Assembly: GCA_964247055.1 (NCBI GenBank)
Contig: OZ176055.1
Location: forward strand, 7,130,001 to 7,194,000
Source: Paragordius varius
Lineage: Eukaryota; Nematomorpha
Reading direction: 5' to 3'
DNA length: 64,000 bases
In this document: positions 61,001 through 64,000 of the stretch, one piece after another
How the letters are laid out: each line of letters opens with the position of its first letter
Numbering within the stretch: position 1 is the first letter of the stretch
Translations under genes and position numbers: made by a program
The notes under the pieces: generated by a model
Seen by the model: only the letters and a program-made list of their open reading frames with translations
What the model was told of the DNA's origin: nothing
Databases searched by the model: none

Positions 61001-64000
61001 CCGTTTAAAGGATTCATCTGTGTTAAGGAATTTTATAAAACTATGAAACACATCTTGAAATAGTTTTAAACTGTTCTTATGGCTATAGTGAGTTGACTTA
61101 TCGGTCAATTGTTTTTTGATGAATATTGAAATAAAAATTCGATTTAGTATTCCTTCAATCATAAATGGACTTCTATCACATTTTAGGGCTAAGTCAAAAG
61201 CTAAAGGAACAAAACTATCAAAGCGACCATCCGTATGCAATGTGAGTATATTAGCTATCCCATGTAATACATTATAGGGGTGTATGTTGTTTAATAACGA
61301 TTCATCATCTATCATACCAGGGGACGAAGGTATATAAAAATTCATATTAGAAAGCATTTCTAACGGATTTCGTCTAGGATCCTGGGCATTTAAATAATCT
61401 ATTTTTTCCATTTTATGGAGCATTGAGCACGGAAATTTCGATATGGCTTCAATGATATTTGTGAGAACAGATGAGTGATTCCCATAGTGCTTATTATTTT
61501 TATTATCGTGATAAGATGCATATCTCAAGAGTTGATATGTTAGTAATGATAAACTTTGATACGTTCGTACATTAGCCAGTGCGTTATGTATAATAATTAA
61601 CTGATCTAAAATGTCAGTATTTTGTGCATTTATATCCTCATATAATTGCTTGTTTAGCATTGTCAGTCGATGTGTAGCAAACGTGTAGAATTCGTTAATA
61701 AAATGATACTTTGCATCCTACACACATATAAAGTTATATGGTATTTAGGGTTCTTACCAATATAAAGAAAACTTGTAACAATAGTATGTTCGCAAAATAA
61801 ATTATAAATAAACAATGTACAAATTTCGAAAAAATTGTAACCTTTGAAACAAGGCAATAAGTATTGTAGTTACATTCTTTCCAAATCAAAACACTAGCCA
61901 AGTTTAGAAGGGAAGAAAATCGTTGGATAGAAAAATCATTGGATAAGGATTTGGCACTTTCAAAGTGAGAGTTTAAATGTTCCTAAAAAGAACAATACAC
62001 CTAAATATATAAGCTAACACATACAAAGATTTTTTGTTAAATCTAACAATTTTTTTGGCAAAATTTTGGGTTATAATATAAAACGCATTATTTTGCATAC
62101 TAATATATCTTTTATGATAAAAAGATTTTTTGTTATATCTAACATTTTTTTTGGCAAAATATTGGGTTATAATATAAAACTCATTATGCATACTAATATA
62201 TCTTTTATGAGATCAATGGTAGAATAGCCATTTGACAGAGTGCCAACGATTGGCCTTATTTGGGCAAGAGCTAAAACACTTCGGATAAAATACGGTTTAA
62301 GCTGTTCCTTTAAATATTCGTCAAAGTTGGGCTTATCATTCAATTCGTGTTGTACTTTGGTATAATTGAAAATATCAATATTAATATAATTATTCTTAAT
62401 TTCCGTTTTTGCAGGTTGAGAAAGTTGTAAAAGATATTGAGATGCAAATTTGAGCGTTGAAGACGTTTGTGCAGACAGAGTGATTTCTATCATCACTGGT
62501 CTTGATATGGACAAAAAGAAATGTTTTAGGACTCATATAAATTTTAAATGAGCAAATCAAAAAAACCTTACAGTGTTTGAGGCCATTGATCTAGGACTTT
62601 ATGAAAGATTTTAAAAATTTGAGATTGTTCAGAATCATCATTTTCCTGTAGTTTATATCCTTGTCTTAAAAGTTTTATCAGGTGAATTTTTTGATGTTGG
62701 ACTTCAAAGCTAAGAGGATTAGTTGAAAGATATTTGGCCAACACTTCGTAATGGTGCAGAAATTCATTCTTCAATATATTTATAAATATAATTTTTCTAA
62801 GCCTTTTAACCATAATATAACATTAATATTATAAATAATTTTTTACAAATATTTTAGGCTAATGTAAACGGAAATTTAGGTAAAACGGACAATAATACCT
62901 CAGAATCTATATTTTCTGCATTTTGTTTTACATGTAAAGTTGAATCATGGTCGGGATTAAATTTAAGGGTTTGAGAATTCATTTTAACGGAATATTTGGG
63001 ATCAATTTGGAGTAAGGCTTCATTTAAATTGGATGCACCTTCGATTATTTCTTGACGGGTTAATCGTTCAACTTTAACCAAGGTCAATTTTTGGCTAAAT
63101 ATATTTAAAAAATCTTGATAAACATTTTTTAAACATGTCAAATTGTGTTAATTATAATTCTAAAGTTGCGGATAAGCTTTTGATCATAAAATTAAGGACC
63201 TGATATCTTATTTGATTTTGTTGATGGATCAAATAAAAAGTTATATCAAAATTACCATAAAGGCAAATATTGGGCACATTATGCCATAACTAAGAAGTTA
63301 GTTACCATTTAATTACATTTTCAGCAATACATGGTAATCTCGTGTAAAATCATCGTTTTTGTTAAATTAGACTTATATATATTCAACAAAAGCTTTTGGG
63401 AGCCTTTTTTAGTTAAAAAATTTGCATTTTCTTGCATCTTATGATAAAGGTTAATTTTTGATTTGGTAGCTCATTAAATTTGGTAAAAAGGTGGAATCAT
63501 ATATATAGTCATACTTAACGGAACAATTAAATATTTTAGTGTAAGGTGATAAGTAAGATGTTAGTATAGTTCTCGATTGACTGCGAACACTTGAAAAATA
63601 TGATAAAGGATCATTGTTTTTGAAAAGAAAATGCGTTTTATCCAACGGATTAAAGTCATACAGCGTTTGAGTTGTGGTATACATATCTAAACTTTTGATC
63701 TAAAAAATAGTGCGCTATAGAGTTCAATATAAAAAAGTTTTAAAAAATAAGTTAAACTATGCTTCGATCTTGTGAGAAAGCAGAAAATGCTGGATGATGA
63801 CAGAATTTATTTTTGCGAATTTTATATCCGGTTTTGTACACATAATTGACTTCGCAATCATGCTGAGTGTCTCGCTACAAAGTTAAATACGAAACTACGA
63901 ACCTCGGTCATATTATGATTGGTAAATTGAAATAAGCTTAAAATTCCCTTTTTAATCTGCAGCTCAAACGGACTCTCCATATTATTGATAAAAAGTGGAG
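58076..64000 (-). CDS. MTTP: Microsomal triglyceride transfer protein large subunit (5' end outside window)
   Basis: Loads lipid onto apoB-type lipoproteins in the endoplasmic reticulum, together with PDI. Exons: 63903-64000 (edge), 63758-63874, 63515-63699, 62899-63094, 62572-62768, 62194-62500, 61842-61982, 60987-61717, 60813-60916, 60651-60745, 60389-60533, 59589-59800, 58813-58967,58199-58438, 58076-58136; phases agree, 994 residues in the window. The N-terminal lipovitellin-type barrel shows ELQIKKGILSLFQF and HDCEVNYVYKTGYKIRKNKF; QKLTLVKVERLTRQEIIEGA aligns with the human QKLELKTTE region. A helical domain follows (exons to 60987), then the open beta-sheet part (GFPTHVNIGFLLKGQPILK, EGQPLSLVHGKQDLIDLALQ, MNLKIRLQYVGESQITVFSN). 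The short tail EKSYSTSGYDLKDGKCF matches the human KKYERLSTGRGY...CEF end, which argues for MTTP over vitellogenin or apolipophorin. Confidence 0.88.
59860..60040. mobile_element. Short deletion derivative of the 9563 hAT element (MTTP intron)
   Basis: The left end CAGTACTCATATCAAGGCCC, with GGGCCGCATGCG inside, matches the right terminus of the hAT at 9563-11472. The reverse complement of its right end (CATTGGCACTCACTAAAAAT then TTACGGGCCAAAA) matches that element's left terminus. So this 181-bp copy keeps both ends, in inverted orientation, and has lost the middle. It could be moved in trans only by a related transposase. Confidence 0.8.
62028..62215. repeat. 96-bp tandem duplication across an MTTP splice donor
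   Basis: GATTTTTTGTTA occurs at 62028 and 62124, and the following sequence (TTGGCAAAAT, GGGTTATAATATAAAAC, CATACTAATATATCTTTTAT) is repeated with few changes. On the minus strand the last piece contains the 5' splice site used after exon 62194-62500 (ATATTA|GTATGC). The intron therefore carries a second copy of the exon end and donor about 96 bp downstream. The open frame at 61973-62191 is an artefact of the repeat. Confidence 0.85.

Noticed and set aside
61973-62191. 72-codon frame on the minus strand
   Set aside because: Generated by the 96-bp tandem duplication in an MTTP intron; the two halves are the same sequence twice.

Overview
The window is nuclear DNA of an animal. It is very AT-rich (by eye about three quarters A+T) and carries intron-split protein genes among many small DNA transposons. 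An ecdysozoan, most likely an arthropod, fits best: there is a cuticle-type ZP-domain membrane protein, an invertebrate-type lamin B receptor without a Tudor domain, ACF1, and a microsomal triglyceride transfer protein. This placement is inference from gene content; I found no rRNA, mitochondrial or species-specific marker.

Layout. 1-2663 is an array of an 82-bp AT-rich satellite that runs off the left edge. 2664-5834 has no recognisable gene. RPL30 lies at 5835-7070 (-), with an uncharacterised 84-codon frame 95 bp upstream on the same strand. 7420-11933 is transposon land: two copies of a hairpin-ended MITE and a 1.9-kb hAT element with a perfect 8-bp target duplication. TYW1 (tRNA wybutosine synthesis) is at 11934-18477 (-). 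LBR is at 20360-25297 (+). A decayed mariner and a MITE follow, then a divergent homeobox gene at 28173-29769 (-). A ZP-domain gene is at about 32850-37559 (+). A second mariner and a palindromic MITE separate it from ACF1/BAZ1A (24 exons, 40243-49594, -). 49595-58075 is repeat-rich and gene-poor and includes a GC-richer 1.36-kb island of unknown nature. The MTTP gene fills 58076 to the right edge (-), with its 5' end outside.

I built the exon models by following reading frame, GT/AG sites and remembered family sequences; the intron phases of the listed models agree throughout. The genes are unrelated housekeeping and developmental genes with no operon-like logic, except possibly the close RPL30/84-codon pair.

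The most striking signal is a class of ultrashort spliceosomal introns: 22 and 25 nt in ACF1, 26, 31 and 31 nt in TYW1, and 30 nt in RPL30. Most are fixed by conserved protein on both sides. I saw no retrovirus, LTR element, Polinton or toxin fossil.
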